Shown: positions 38,030 through 46,954 of the stretch, piece after piece
Layout of the letters: the number at the start of each line of letters is the position of its first letter
Numbering within the stretch: position 1 is the stretch's first letter
Source: Derxia lacustris
Lineage (GTDB): Bacteria > Pseudomonadota > Gammaproteobacteria > Burkholderiales > Burkholderiaceae_E
DNA length: 64,000 bases
Direction: 5' to 3'
NCBI RefSeq assembly: GCF_002105195.1
Contig: NZ_MUHU01000050.1
Coordinates: 1 to 64,000 of the forward strand
The notes under the pieces: model-generated
What the model saw: only the letters and a program-made list of their open reading frames with translations
Told to the model about the DNA's origin: nothing
Databases searched by the model: none
Position numbers and translations under genes: made by a program

Positions 38030-39256
38030 ATGAGCCACCCCCAGAACGATTCCTCCGCAGCGCCCGAGGGCAGCGCCAATGCCCTCGACACCCGACTCGC
38101 CCAGGCCGGCTATCAGGCGCCGGGCAGTTTCGAATCGCTGGTGGCGCCGATCCATCACGCGTCCACCGTCGTCTTCCCCAATCTGGCCGAGATGCGCGCC
38201 CGCAATTGGGAGCGCGACGATGTCTACACCTACGGCCTGCACGGCACGCCGACCACGCGAGAGCTGGAAGACCGGCTCGCCGACATCGAGGGCGGCCGGC
38301 ATTGCGTGCTGGCGCCGAGCGGTCTGGCGGCGATCTCGATGATCGATTTCGCCTTCCTCAAGACCGGCGACGAGCTGCTGCTGCCGCACAACGTCTACCT
38401 GCCCAACCGCGAACTGGCGCGCACCTTGCTGGCCGATCTGGGCATCGTCGCGCGCCACTACGATCCGCTCGATGCGGCCGCGCTGAGCCTGCTCATCACG
38501 CCGCGCACGCGGCTGGTCTGGCTGGAGTCGCCCGGCTCGGTGACGATGGAAGTCGCCGATCTGCGCGGACTGGTGGCGGTGGTGGCCGCCGCCAACGCCC
38601 GGCGCCCGGCCGCCGAGCGCATCGTCACCGCGCTCGACAACACCTGGGGCGCGGGCCTGGCGCTCAAGCCCTTCGAGCTGGGCATCGACGTGTCGATGCA
38701 GGCGCTGACCAAGTACCAGTCGGGCGGCTCGGATGTGCTGATGGGCGCCGCCATCACGCGCGATCAGGCACTGCATCTGCGGCTCAAGACTTCGCACATG
38801 CGCACCGGCCTGGGCGTGGGCGCCGACGATGCCTGGCTGGTGCTGCGCGGGCTCAAGTCGCTGCCGCTGCGCTATGCGGCGCACGACCGCGGCGCGCGGG
38901 CGCTGGCGCACTGGCTGGCGGCGCGGCCCGAGGTGGCGCGGGTGCTGCATCCGGCGCTGCCGTCCTGCCCGGGCCATGAGTTCTGGCTACGCGATTTCAG
39001 CGGCGCGGGCGGGCTGTTCTCGGTGGTGTTCGATGCGCGCTACGGCACCGCCCAGGTCGAGCGCTTTGTCGAGGCGCTGAAGCTGTTTCCGCTCGGCTAT
39101 TCGTGGGGCGGCGCGTCGAGCCTGTCGATGATCTACCCGCCGTCGCGCACCGGCACGCTGAGCGAGAAGGGCGCGGTCGTGCGCTTCAACGTGGGGCTGG
39201 AAGCGCCGGACGATCTGATCGCCGACGTGGCGCAGGCGCTGGCCCAGCTGGGCTGA
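38030..39256 (+). CDS. metC: Cystathionine beta-lyase
   Basis: A 408-residue PLP enzyme of the Cys/Met metabolism family that cleaves cystathionine to homocysteine, pyruvate and ammonia in methionine synthesis. The PLP lysine is K228 in SMQALTKYQSGGSD. The N-terminal YTYGLHGTPTTRELE and C-terminal PLGYSWGGASSLSM patterns are those of MetC rather than gamma-synthase or gamma-lyase. It is convergent with the DUF2325-like gene, 10 bases apart. Confidence 0.93.
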   Translation: MSHPQNDSSAAPEGSANALDTRLAQAGYQAPGSFESLVAPIHHASTVVFPNLAEMRARNWERDDVYTYGLHGTPTTRELEDRLADIEGGRHCVLAPSGLAAISMIDFAFLKTGDELLLPHNVYLPNRELARTLLADLGIVARHYDPLDAAALSLLITPRTRLVWLESPGSVTMEVADLRGLVAVVAAANARRPAAERIVTALDNTWGAGLALKPFELGIDVSMQALTKYQSGGSDVLMGAAITRDQALHLRLKTSHMRTGLGVGADDAWLVLRGLKSLPLRYAAHDRGARALAHWLAARPEVARVLHPALPSCPGHEFWLRDFSGAGGLFSVVFDARYGTAQVERFVEALKLFPLGYSWGGASSLSMIYPPSRTGTLSEKGAVVRFNVGLEAPDDLIADVAQALAQLG

Positions 39257-39266
39257 AGCGCGCGGC

Positions 39267-39971
39267 TCAGTTGAGCCCGTGCGCCGCCACGCCGCCGAGC
39301 GACAGCCGGCTGAGCGCGACCGCCATCCCGGCCGGGCCGCTGCCGCGATACAGCACGCAGGGCTTGCCGGCATGACGGCAGCGGTCGCGCAATTGCGTGA
39401 GGCCGGCATCGTCGACCGCATGGCTTGGGCAGAGCACCACGTCGGCGGCGGCGAGCGCATCGGCGCCGGCATCGTTGCGCTGCACCAGCGCAAAGCCCAG
39501 GCGGCGCGCAAAGCCGTCGCAGATGCGCGCCAGCCCGGGCTCGGCGCCGACGCAGAGCACGCGCGGGCCGGCATCGGCGCCGCTGTCGCCGGTCTGGGCG
39601 GCGAGCAATTCTTCAAGTGCGGTGCGTTCGTCGAGCAGCTCGTCGCGTTCGCGCGCAAACCGGCTGGCTTCGGCGCGGGCGTCGGCGAGCGTGCGCGTGA
39701 GTTCCCAGATGCGGCCGACGCCGGCGGCGAGTTCGCGGTTGGCATGACCGAGCTGTTCGGCACGGTCGCGCTGGGCGGCGGCATCGGCGCGGGCGGCGTC
39801 GGCCCGCGCTTCGGCGGCATGGCGTTGCGCTTCGCTCAGCAGCAGCTGCTCGCGCAGCGCATCGATCTGGCGCAGCAGGACGGCTTCGCGCTGGCCGTGG
39901 CGACGGCGTTCGCGTACCAGGCGTTCGAGCAGATGCGCCTGTTCGCGGCGCGGCGGCGTGGTGGCGTTCAT
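39267..39971 (-). CDS. Coiled-coil protein with DUF2325-like domain
   Basis: A 234-residue cytoplasmic protein of unknown function. Residues 10-140 form a long Arg/Glu/Ala-rich coiled coil. From about 143 comes a Rossmann-like domain starting VLCVGAEPGLARICDG, with CPSH and CRHAGKPC that could bind metal, resembling DUF2325. Its start overlaps the stop of the upstream 65-residue gene by 4 bases (ATGA), so the two are coupled. The shared promoter has a Fur box, suggesting expression when iron is scarce. Confidence 0.75.
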   Translation of the reverse strand: MNATTPPRREQAHLLERLVRERRRHGQREAVLLRQIDALREQLLLSEAQRHAAEARADAARADAAAQRDRAEQLGHANRELAAGVGRIWELTRTLADARAEASRFARERDELLDERTALEELLAAQTGDSGADAGPRVLCVGAEPGLARICDGFARRLGFALVQRNDAGADALAAADVVLCPSHAVDDAGLTQLRDRCRHAGKPCVLYRGSGPAGMAVALSRLSLGGVAAHGLN

Positions 39972-40165
39972 GCGGGCGCTCCGGCCTGATCGAGCAGCCG
40001 CTCGGTCATGGCTTCGCAGAGCGACTTGAGTTCGGCATCGAGATCGCCGCTGTCGACCAGTCGTTCGAGCAGCAGCGCCGCGCGGCGCGCCGCATGCCGG
40101 CAGCCGGTGAGGTCGTGCCGCAGCAGCTGGTCGAAGCTGCCGATCCAAAGTTCCGGGTGAGTCAT
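39968..40165 (-). CDS. 65-residue protein, Fur-box unit
   Basis: A 65-residue, mostly helical protein of unknown function with no signal peptide or membrane segment. One Cys-x-His pair (GCRHAARR) is near residue 22. GGAGAG lies a few bases before the ATG. It is the first gene after the Fur-box promoter and overlaps the DUF2325-like gene by 4 bases, so the two products are probably made in fixed ratio and may interact. Confidence 0.75.
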   Translation of the reverse strand: MTHPELWIGSFDQLLRHDLTGCRHAARRAALLLERLVDSGDLDAELKSLCEAMTERLLDQAGAPA

Positions 40166-40201
40166 GCCGCTCTCCGAGTCGCGCCGATTGCGCTGGCGGC
40201 A

Positions 40202-40231
40202 ATCTTAAATGCGAACGATTCTCATTAGCAA
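40202..40231 (-). promoter_or_regulatory. Fur-box promoter of the DUF2325 unit
   Basis: On the plus strand, AATGCGAA and ATTCTCATT at 40208-40226 form the arms of a 19-base Fur-type operator. On the minus strand TTGCTA (40226-40231) and TAAGAT (40202-40207) are -35 and -10 boxes spaced 18 bases apart, with the Fur box filling the spacer. Iron-loaded Fur would block RNA polymerase directly. The start site would be about 30 bases before the 65-residue gene. Confidence 0.75.
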
Positions 40232-40254
40232 GCGAAACGCGCCGGAGCGGCGAT

Positions 40255-40629
40255 TCAGCGCGGCGGCGGCAGGTTCATGGCCCGGCCATCGCTGAGATAA
40301 AGCCAGCCCTTGACGATGCGGTAGATGAGCCAGACCACCAGCACCGCATGCGGAATCCACACCACGAACAGCCCGAGCCCGAGCGTGACCACCACAAAGA
40401 CCGCCAGCACCGCTGCCCACAGCAGCCCGAACCAGAAGCTGCGCATCTGCCAGCGGAAATGGCTTTCGAGCCAGGTGCCACGCACCTCGTCGAGCTTGAG
40501 GTAGTTGACGATCAGCGCCGCGACGGCGGTGACCAGCGTGAACCAGCCGAGCGCATACAGCGCATAGAGCAGGCCGGCGAGCTTGCGATTGGCAGCCTCG
40601 CGGTCATCGACGATCAGTACCTGGGACAT
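40255..40629 (-). CDS. DUF4870-like small inner-membrane protein
   Basis: A 124-residue membrane protein of unknown function. Three hydrophobic segments (about 22-43, 68-88 and 88-108) follow a short polar N-terminus. The arrangement with HFRWQMRSFWFGLLW matches the DUF4870-type family. The ATG at 40629 gives a compact protein; longer frames read into serB. It lies 23 bases downstream of serB on the same strand. Its stop codon is 26 bases from the Fur-box promoter of the next unit. Confidence 0.75.
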   Translation of the reverse strand: MSQVLIVDDREAANRKLAGLLYALYALGWFTLVTAVAALIVNYLKLDEVRGTWLESHFRWQMRSFWFGLLWAAVLAVFVVVTLGLGLFVVWIPHAVLVVWLIYRIVKGWLYLSDGRAMNLPPPR

Positions 40630-40652
40630 GGCTCGGCCTTGGAGAAAACGCG

Positions 40653-41510
40653 TCAGGACAGCACGCGCAGCAGACCGTCGAGACCGCCGTGGTTGATCGC
40701 CACCTTGGCCTGCTCGCGCACCTTGGGTTTGGCGTGGAAGGCGACCGACAGGCCGGCGACGCCCATCATCCTGAGGTCGTTGGCGCCGTCGCCGACCGCG
40801 ATGGCCCGGGTCGCCGGCACGCCCAGCTCGGCGCAAACCTCCTGCACCGTGCGCGCCTTGACCTCGGCATTGACGATCTCGCCCACCACGCTGCCGTCGA
40901 GCTTGCCGTCGGCAATGCCGAGCGTGTTGGAGCGCGCGTAATCGAGTGCAAGCCGCGCCTTGAGCTTGTCGGTGAAGAAGGTGAAGCCGCCCGACACGAC
41001 CATGGTCTTGAGGCCGGCGCGCTTCGCCGCGTCGAGCAGCGTCTCGGCGCCGGGCGTGAGCTTCATGCGCTCCTCGTAGACGCGCTCCAGCGCCTCGGTG
41101 CCGAGGCCGTCGAGCAGCGCGACGCGGCGGATCAGCGACTCGTTGTAGTCGGTGATCTCGCCGCGCATCGCGGCTTCGGTGATGGCCGCGACCTGTTCCT
41201 TGCGGCCGCAGTAGTCGGCGATCTCGTCGATGGTCTCGATGGTGACCAGCGTCGAATCCATGTCGAGCGCCAGCAGCGCGAAGTCGGCCAGACGCGGCAG
41301 CTCGGCGAGCCAGACGTGGTTGAGCCGGTAGGCGGCGCAGAGCTCGGCCAGCGCCTGACGCGGGCCGGCCGTGTCGGGCGCATCGGCAAACAGAAAGCTG
41401 CGGCCGTCGTCGAGCAGGCCGTGCGGCCTGGGCGCGGCCACGCGCAGGCGGGCGCGGATGGCGTCGATGGCAAAGGGATCGACCTGGGGGCCGTGGACGA
41501 CGAGATTCAT
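40653..41510 (-). CDS. serB: Phosphoserine phosphatase
   Basis: A 285-residue haloacid-dehalogenase-type phosphatase catalysing the last step of serine synthesis. The nucleophile and acid are D83 and D85 in LDMDSTLV. VVSGGFTFF and the metal-binding GDGANDLRMM complete the active site. About 75 N-terminal residues form an ACT-like region, as in proteobacterial SerB. It lies between the LigE gene and the small membrane protein gene, all on one strand. Confidence 0.96.
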   Translation of the reverse strand: MNLVVHGPQVDPFAIDAIRARLRVAAPRPHGLLDDGRSFLFADAPDTAGPRQALAELCAAYRLNHVWLAELPRLADFALLALDMDSTLVTIETIDEIADYCGRKEQVAAITEAAMRGEITDYNESLIRRVALLDGLGTEALERVYEERMKLTPGAETLLDAAKRAGLKTMVVSGGFTFFTDKLKARLALDYARSNTLGIADGKLDGSVVGEIVNAEVKARTVQEVCAELGVPATRAIAVGDGANDLRMMGVAGLSVAFHAKPKVREQAKVAINHGGLDGLLRVLS

Positions 41511-41546
41511 GGGCTTGTGTGTGGGCAGGGTTGAACGGGGGCGGCG

Positions 41547-42455
41547 TCAGCGCAGTTCGTCGCGGTCGTCGCGCGGGCGCAGATAGCTCGCAAAGCGCGG
41601 CAGCTTCTGCTTCTCGGTGAAGCCGCTGTAGCGGTAGGTGATCCAGCTGCCGAGCGCCGGCGGCGTGCGCCGGTCGGCATCGCTCAGGCCGCTGCCGATG
41701 GCAAAGCGTTGGCCGTCGGGCGTCTCGACCAGCAGCGCGCCGACCTGGCCGGTGTACTTGCCGCGCCCGGGCTGATAGCCGATCACGCGCGCATCGGCAT
41801 CGGGATGCAGCTTGAGCTTGAGCAGATCGTCGCTGCGGTCGGGCCGGTAGAGCGAATCGCCGCGATGCAGCATCAGCCCCTCGCCGCCGGCGCGCACGGT
41901 GCGGTCGAGCAGCACCTGCAGCGATTCCTGATCCTCGACGCGGAACTGGTCGACCAGCCGCACCCAGTCGGACTTGATCTCGGCCAGCACCTGCTTGAGC
42001 GCCGAGCGCCGGCGATCGAAGCTGACCGGATGCGCCGGCAGGTCGAACACCATGAAGCGGACATTGCGCCAGCTCGCGTCATCGGGCTTGCTGCGCCGGG
42101 CCAGCGCCGACATGGCCTCGAACTGGCCGCGCCCGAGCCAGAGCTCGCCGTCGAGCGGCATGTGCGGCAGTTCCTCGGTGAACCAGGCCGGCGCGGCAAT
42201 TACCTGGCCGCTGCGCGTGAGAAAGCGTTCGCCGTCCCACCAGGCGCGCACGCCGTCGTACTTCTCGCTCACCCAGTAGTCGGGCAGGTTCACGTCGGCA
42301 TGAAAGTCGTTGGCCAGCATCACCGGCGGCGGGCTGCCTTCCCACGGCGCCAGCGCCGCGCAATCGTGGCTGGCCATCAGCCCGGCGGCGCCGGCAAGGG
42401 TGAGCGCGAGCGCCAGGTTGCGCAGGCGGGCGGACGGGAGCGGGCGGTCGGTCAT
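41547..42455 (-). CDS. ligE: ATP-dependent DNA ligase, LigE type, with signal peptide
   Basis: A 302-residue minimal ATP-dependent DNA ligase. An N-terminal hydrophobic segment (about 13-28) looks like a signal peptide, so the enzyme is probably periplasmic. The nucleotidyltransferase domain begins with motif I K65-Y-D-G-V-R70, where K65 receives AMP. Motif III/IIIa (MVFDLPAH), motif IV (EGLMLHRG) and motif V (LLKLKLH) follow. A short OB domain ends the protein. This matches LigE, which lacks extra DNA-binding domains. It is 39 bases downstream of mfd. Confidence 0.85.
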   Translation of the reverse strand: MTDRPLPSARLRNLALALTLAGAAGLMASHDCAALAPWEGSPPPVMLANDFHADVNLPDYWVSEKYDGVRAWWDGERFLTRSGQVIAAPAWFTEELPHMPLDGELWLGRGQFEAMSALARRSKPDDASWRNVRFMVFDLPAHPVSFDRRRSALKQVLAEIKSDWVRLVDQFRVEDQESLQVLLDRTVRAGGEGLMLHRGDSLYRPDRSDDLLKLKLHPDADARVIGYQPGRGKYTGQVGALLVETPDGQRFAIGSGLSDADRRTPPALGSWITYRYSGFTEKQKLPRFASYLRPRDDRDELR

Positions 42456-42494
42456 GGCGGGCGTCTCGGCGAAGGGGAGCGAGCGGATGCTGCC

Positions 42495-45400
42495 TCAGCG
42501 CAGTTCGGCCAGCAGCGAGCGGATCAATTTCGTCCGCTCATCCACCTTGGCCGCCGACTGGCCGATGCGCAGCCGATCCTGGCCGGCCAGCCGCACATGC
42601 TTGTTGCGCTGCATCAGCGCGACGATGCGGGCCGGATCGACCGGCGCGTCCTTCTCGAACTGGATGACGATGGCTTCGTCGCTCGCATCGATCTTCTGGA
42701 TGCCGTAGGGCTTGGCCGCGATGCGCAGCTTGTGCACGTCGATCAGCGCCTGGGCCTGATCGGGCAGCTTGCCGAAGCGGTCGACCAGCTCTTCGCGCAG
42801 GCCGTCGATGCCGTCCGCGTTCTCGCAGTTGGACAGCCGCTTGTAGATCGTCAGCCGCTCATGCACATCGCCGCAGTAGTCGGACGGCAGCAGCGCCGGC
42901 GTGTGCAGGTTGATCTCGGTGACGGCGCCGAGCGGGCGTTCGAGATCGGGCTCCTTGCCCTTCTTCAGCGAGCGCACCGCCTCGTTGAGCATGTCGATGT
43001 AGAGCTGGAAGCCGATTTCCTGCATCTCGCCGGACTGCTTGTCGCCCAGCACCTCGCCGGCGCCGCGGATCTCCAGATCGTGCATGGCGAGGAAGAAGCC
43101 CGAGCCCAGCTCCTCCATCTTCTGGATCGCGTCGAGCCGCAGTTGCGCCTGCTTGCTCAGGCCCTGCGGATCGTGGACGAGCAGGTAGGCATAGGCCTGA
43201 TGGTGCGAGCGGCCGACGCGCCCGCGCAGCTGGTGCAGCTGGGCCAGACCGAACTTGTCGGCCCTGTGCATGATGATCGTGTTGGCGTTCGGCACGTCGA
43301 TGCCGGTCTCGATGATGGTCGTGCACAGCAGCACGTTGAAGCGCTGGTGCGTGAAGTCGCGCATCACCCGCTCCAGCTCGCGCTCGTGCATCTGGCCGTG
43401 GCCCACGCCGATGCGCGCCTCGGGCAGCAGCTCTTCAAGCCGGATGCGCCGGTTCTCGATCGTCTCGACCTCGTTGTGCAGGAAGTAGACCTGGCCGCCG
43501 CGCTTGATCTCGCGCAGCACCGCCTCGCGGATGACCGAATCGCTCTCGCGCCGCACAAAGGTCTTGATCGCCAGCCGCTTCTGCGGCGCGGTGGCGATCA
43601 CGCTGAAATCGCGCAGGCCTTCCATCGCCATGCCCAGCGTGCGCGGGATCGGCGTGGCGGTCAGCGTCAGCACATCCACCTCGGCGCGCAGCGCCTTGAG
43701 CGCCTCCTTCTGGCGCACGCCGAAGCGGTGTTCCTCGTCGATGATGACCAGCCCGAGCCGCGCGAACTTCACGTCCTCGCTCAGCAGCTTGTGGGTGCCG
43801 ATCACGATGTCGACCGTGCCGTCGTTGATGCCCTTGATCGCCGCCGACGCCTCCTTGCCGGTCTTGAAGCGCGACAGCTCGGCGAGCTTGATCGGGAAGT
43901 TGGCGAAGCGGTCGCTGAAGTTCTGGAAATGCTGCTCGGCCAGCAGCGTGGTCGGCGCCAGGATGGCGACCTGCTTGCCGCCCGCCACCGCCATGAAGGT
44001 CGCGCGCATCGCAACCTCGGTCTTGCCAAAGCCCACGTCGCCGCAGACCAGCCGATCCATCGGCGCGCCCGAGGTCATGTCCTGCTGCACGGCGGCGATC
44101 GCGGCGGCCTGGTCGGGTGTTTCGTCGAAGCCGAAGCCTTCGCAGAACAGCTCGTAATCGGCGGCGCTGAACTCGAACTTGTGGCCCACGCGCACCGCGC
44201 GCCGCGCATAGAGGTTGAGCAGCTCGGCGGCGGTATCGCGGATCTGGCCGGCGGCCTTGCGCCGCGCCTTCTCCCACTGGCCCGAGCCGAGCTGATGCAG
44301 CGGCGCCGATTCCGGATCGGCGCCCGAGTAGCGCGAGATGACATGCAACTGCGCCACCGGCACGAATAGCTTGGCCTCGCCCGCGTATTCCAGATGCAGC
44401 AGCTCCATCGGCCCGTCGCCGAGGTCCATCGTCTCCAGCCCGCGATAGCGGCCGATGCCGTGCTGAACATGCACGACCGGATCGCCGATCTTCAGCTCGG
44501 ACAGGTCCTTGATGATCGAATCGACCGCCGTGACCTGCTCTTGCCGGCGGCGCCGGCCGCGCCGGCTGGCGGTGCCGCCCGCGTACAGCTCGCCCTCGGA
44601 AACGAGATGCACCGCAGCGTCGCCCTCGCCAGCCGAAAAGCCCTGCGAAAGCGGCGCGACGCCGAGCGTGATGGCGGCCGAGCCGGTGGTGAAGTCTTCC
44701 CACGAGTCGGCGTTGACCGCCTTCAGACCGTGGTCGCGGAACAGCTCGGCGATGGTCTCGCGCCGGCCGGCCGATTCGGTGGCGATGTAGATGCGGCCCG
44801 GCGTGGTGGCTGCAAATGCGCGCAGCGCGCCGAGCGGATCGGTCGCGCGCCGGTCGATGGTGAGCGGCGGCAGCGGGCGGGCGAGGGCGCTGCGCTCGCT
44901 GTCGGTATGCAGCGCCAGCCGCGCATGCGGCTTGGCCAGCGTGAAGAAGTCCTCGGCCGTCAGGTAGATCTCGTCGGGCGACAGGATCGGCCGCTCGGGG
45001 TCGGCACGCAGAAAGCGGAAGCGCGAGCCGGTATCGGTCCAGAACTTGCGGATCGTGCCGTCGATGTCGCCGCACAGCACGATGCCGGCATCGGCCGGCA
45101 GGTAGTGCAGCAGCGTCGAGGTGCCGTCGAAGAACAGCGGCAGGTAGTACTCGATGCCGGCGCCGGCCACGCCGTTGCCCATGTCCTTGTAGAGCGTGGA
45201 GCGCGACGGATCGCCCTCGAAGCGCTCGCGGTAACGCTTGCGGAAGGTGGTACGCGCGTTCTCGTCGAGCGGGAATTCGCGGCCCGGCAGCAGCCGGATG
45301 TGCTTGACCGGGTAGAGGCTGCGCTGCGTGTCCACGTCGAAGGTGCGCAGCGTCTCGATCTCGTTGTCGAACAGGTCGATGCGGTAGGGCACGACCGAGC

Positions 45401-45989
45401 CCATCGGGAACAGATCGATGATGCCGCCGCGCACCGCGTACTCGCCGGGCGACATCACCTGACTCACGTTCTGGTAGCCGGCCAGCACCAGCTGGCCGCG
45501 CAGCTTGGCTTCATCCAGCTTCTGGCCGGCGCTGAACTCGAAGCTGTAGGCCGCCATGAACTCGGGCGGCGCAAGCCTTTGCAGCGCGGTGGTCGCGCCG
45601 ACCAGCAGCACGTCGACCTTGTTGTCGGTGAGCGCCGACAGCGTGGCCAGCCGCCGGCTCACCAGATCCTGATGCGGCGAGAAGCTGTCGTAGGGCAGGG
45701 TTTCCCAGTCGGGAAAGTCGTGCACCGCGAGCGTCTTGCCGAGCTGCTCGGCCCACCACGGAATCTCGTCCAGCAGGCGCTGGCTTTCGGCGGCCGAGGC
45801 GCTCACCACCAGCATGGTGCGGCCCGGCGTGGCCAGCCGCGCGAGCGCCAGCGCATCGGCCGAGCCGGCCAGCGCCGGCGCCACGAAGCGCTGGCCGGCG
45901 GGCGGAAAGGCGATGCCGAGATCGAAGGCCGCCGGCAGCACGGCAGCGGCGGCGAGGGCGGGGCTAGCGGATTTGGGGCTTGGGGTCAT
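42495..45989 (-). CDS. mfd: Transcription-repair coupling factor Mfd
   Basis: A 1164-residue ATP-driven translocase that removes RNA polymerase stalled at DNA damage and recruits UvrA. It has N-terminal UvrB-like domains and a CarD-like RNA-polymerase interaction domain near 500-560 (IGDPVVHVQHGIGRYRGLE). The helicase core has GDVGFGKTEVAMRA, DEEHRFGVRQKE and QLRGRVGRS, and a C-terminal TRCF domain follows. Length is normal. Upstream lie 269 bases shared with the divergent ispD, in which no gene was recognised. Confidence 0.97.
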   Translation of the reverse strand: MTPSPKSASPALAAAAVLPAAFDLGIAFPPAGQRFVAPALAGSADALALARLATPGRTMLVVSASAAESQRLLDEIPWWAEQLGKTLAVHDFPDWETLPYDSFSPHQDLVSRRLATLSALTDNKVDVLLVGATTALQRLAPPEFMAAYSFEFSAGQKLDEAKLRGQLVLAGYQNVSQVMSPGEYAVRGGIIDLFPMGSVVPYRIDLFDNEIETLRTFDVDTQRSLYPVKHIRLLPGREFPLDENARTTFRKRYRERFEGDPSRSTLYKDMGNGVAGAGIEYYLPLFFDGTSTLLHYLPADAGIVLCGDIDGTIRKFWTDTGSRFRFLRADPERPILSPDEIYLTAEDFFTLAKPHARLALHTDSERSALARPLPPLTIDRRATDPLGALRAFAATTPGRIYIATESAGRRETIAELFRDHGLKAVNADSWEDFTTGSAAITLGVAPLSQGFSAGEGDAAVHLVSEGELYAGGTASRRGRRRRQEQVTAVDSIIKDLSELKIGDPVVHVQHGIGRYRGLETMDLGDGPMELLHLEYAGEAKLFVPVAQLHVISRYSGADPESAPLHQLGSGQWEKARRKAAGQIRDTAAELLNLYARRAVRVGHKFEFSAADYELFCEGFGFDETPDQAAAIAAVQQDMTSGAPMDRLVCGDVGFGKTEVAMRATFMAVAGGKQVAILAPTTLLAEQHFQNFSDRFANFPIKLAELSRFKTGKEASAAIKGINDGTVDIVIGTHKLLSEDVKFARLGLVIIDEEHRFGVRQKEALKALRAEVDVLTLTATPIPRTLGMAMEGLRDFSVIATAPQKRLAIKTFVRRESDSVIREAVLREIKRGGQVYFLHNEVETIENRRIRLEELLPEARIGVGHGQMHERELERVMRDFTHQRFNVLLCTTIIETGIDVPNANTIIMHRADKFGLAQLHQLRGRVGRSHHQAYAYLLVHDPQGLSKQAQLRLDAIQKMEELGSGFFLAMHDLEIRGAGEVLGDKQSGEMQEIGFQLYIDMLNEAVRSLKKGKEPDLERPLGAVTEINLHTPALLPSDYCGDVHERLTIYKRLSNCENADGIDGLREELVDRFGKLPDQAQALIDVHKLRIAAKPYGIQKIDASDEAIVIQFEKDAPVDPARIVALMQRNKHVRLAGQDRLRIGQSAAKVDERTKLIRSLLAELR

Positions 45990-46258
45990 GGACTTGGCCG
46001 TGAAGGCATCGGCCCGGTCGCGGCCACCCGCTCAGGCCGGCGGGCAGCCCCCTTGGGGCGCCAGGAAAGCGGCCGATTGTGCCATGCGCAATTTGTCCGA
46101 CGTGGCCCGGCCGGCGCTGGCCGCGAAGGCCGAATCGCGCACATTTCGGCGGCCGAAACCAGCGCATCCCCGGGCTTTCTCCCCCGATTGCGCGAGGAAG
46201 CGCGTGCGAGAATCCAGCCCCGTTTTTCGTCCCGCCATCGACGCGAGCGCACACCCAC

Positions 46259-46954
46259 ATGACGCCATCCGCCAGCCCGGCCCGTTTCATCGCCCTCATC
46301 CCGGCCGCCGGCGGCGGCAGCCGTGCCGGGCTCGATCTGCCCAAGCAGTACGCCGACCTGGCCGGGCGCAGCATGCTCGACCGCACGCTCGACGCCTTCC
46401 GCGCCTCGCCGCTGATCGACGCCACCTATGTGGTGCTGGCGCCCGACGACCGCCGCTTCGACCTCGCTACCGAGGAAGTGCGGCCGCTCTATGTCGGCGG
46501 CGCGAGCCGGCGCGACTCGGTGCTGGCCGGGCTCGACGCCATCGCCGCCGTGCATGCGCCGACCGACTGGGTGCTGGTGCATGACGCCGCCCGGCCCGGC
46601 CTCACGCCGGCGCTGATCGCCGACCTGATCGACGCCTGCCGCGACGACGCGGTCGGCGGCCTGCTCGCGCTGCCGCTCGCCGACACGCTCAAGCGCGCCC
46701 GCGGCGACGCCGACAGCGCCCGCGTCGCCGCGACCCTGCCGCGCGACGGCCTCTGGGCCGCGCAGACGCCGCAGATGTTCCGGCTCGACCTGCTCCGGCG
46801 CGCCTATGCCGCCGCGCCCGAGGCCACCGACGAAGCCGGCGCCATCGAGGCGCTCGGCCTCGCGCCGCGCCTCGTGCCCGGCAGCCAGCGCAATTTCAAG
46901 CTCACCTGGCGCGAGGACTTCAACCTCGCGCGCCACCTGTTCAGCCAGCCATGA
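46259..46954 (+). CDS. ispD: 2-C-methyl-D-erythritol 4-phosphate cytidylyltransferase
   Basis: A 231-residue enzyme of the non-mevalonate isoprenoid pathway that joins MEP to CTP. The CTP-binding loop PAAGGGSRAGLDLPKQY (about 14-30) has the conserved Arg and Lys. VHDAARPGL and QTPQMFRLD are further signatures. The ATG chosen gives a family-length protein. It overlaps ispF by 4 bases (ATGA). The mfd/ispD-ispF arrangement is common in betaproteobacteria. Confidence 0.96.
   Translation: MTPSASPARFIALIPAAGGGSRAGLDLPKQYADLAGRSMLDRTLDAFRASPLIDATYVVLAPDDRRFDLATEEVRPLYVGGASRRDSVLAGLDAIAAVHAPTDWVLVHDAARPGLTPALIADLIDACRDDAVGGLLALPLADTLKRARGDADSARVAATLPRDGLWAAQTPQMFRLDLLRRAYAAAPEATDEAGAIEALGLAPRLVPGSQRNFKLTWREDFNLARHLFSQP

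Noticed and set aside
41709..44369. A long plus-strand frame of 886 codons opposite ligE and mfd
   Set aside because: It is rich in His, Arg, Gln and Val as expected for the reverse strand of GC-rich genes; both opposite genes are certain.
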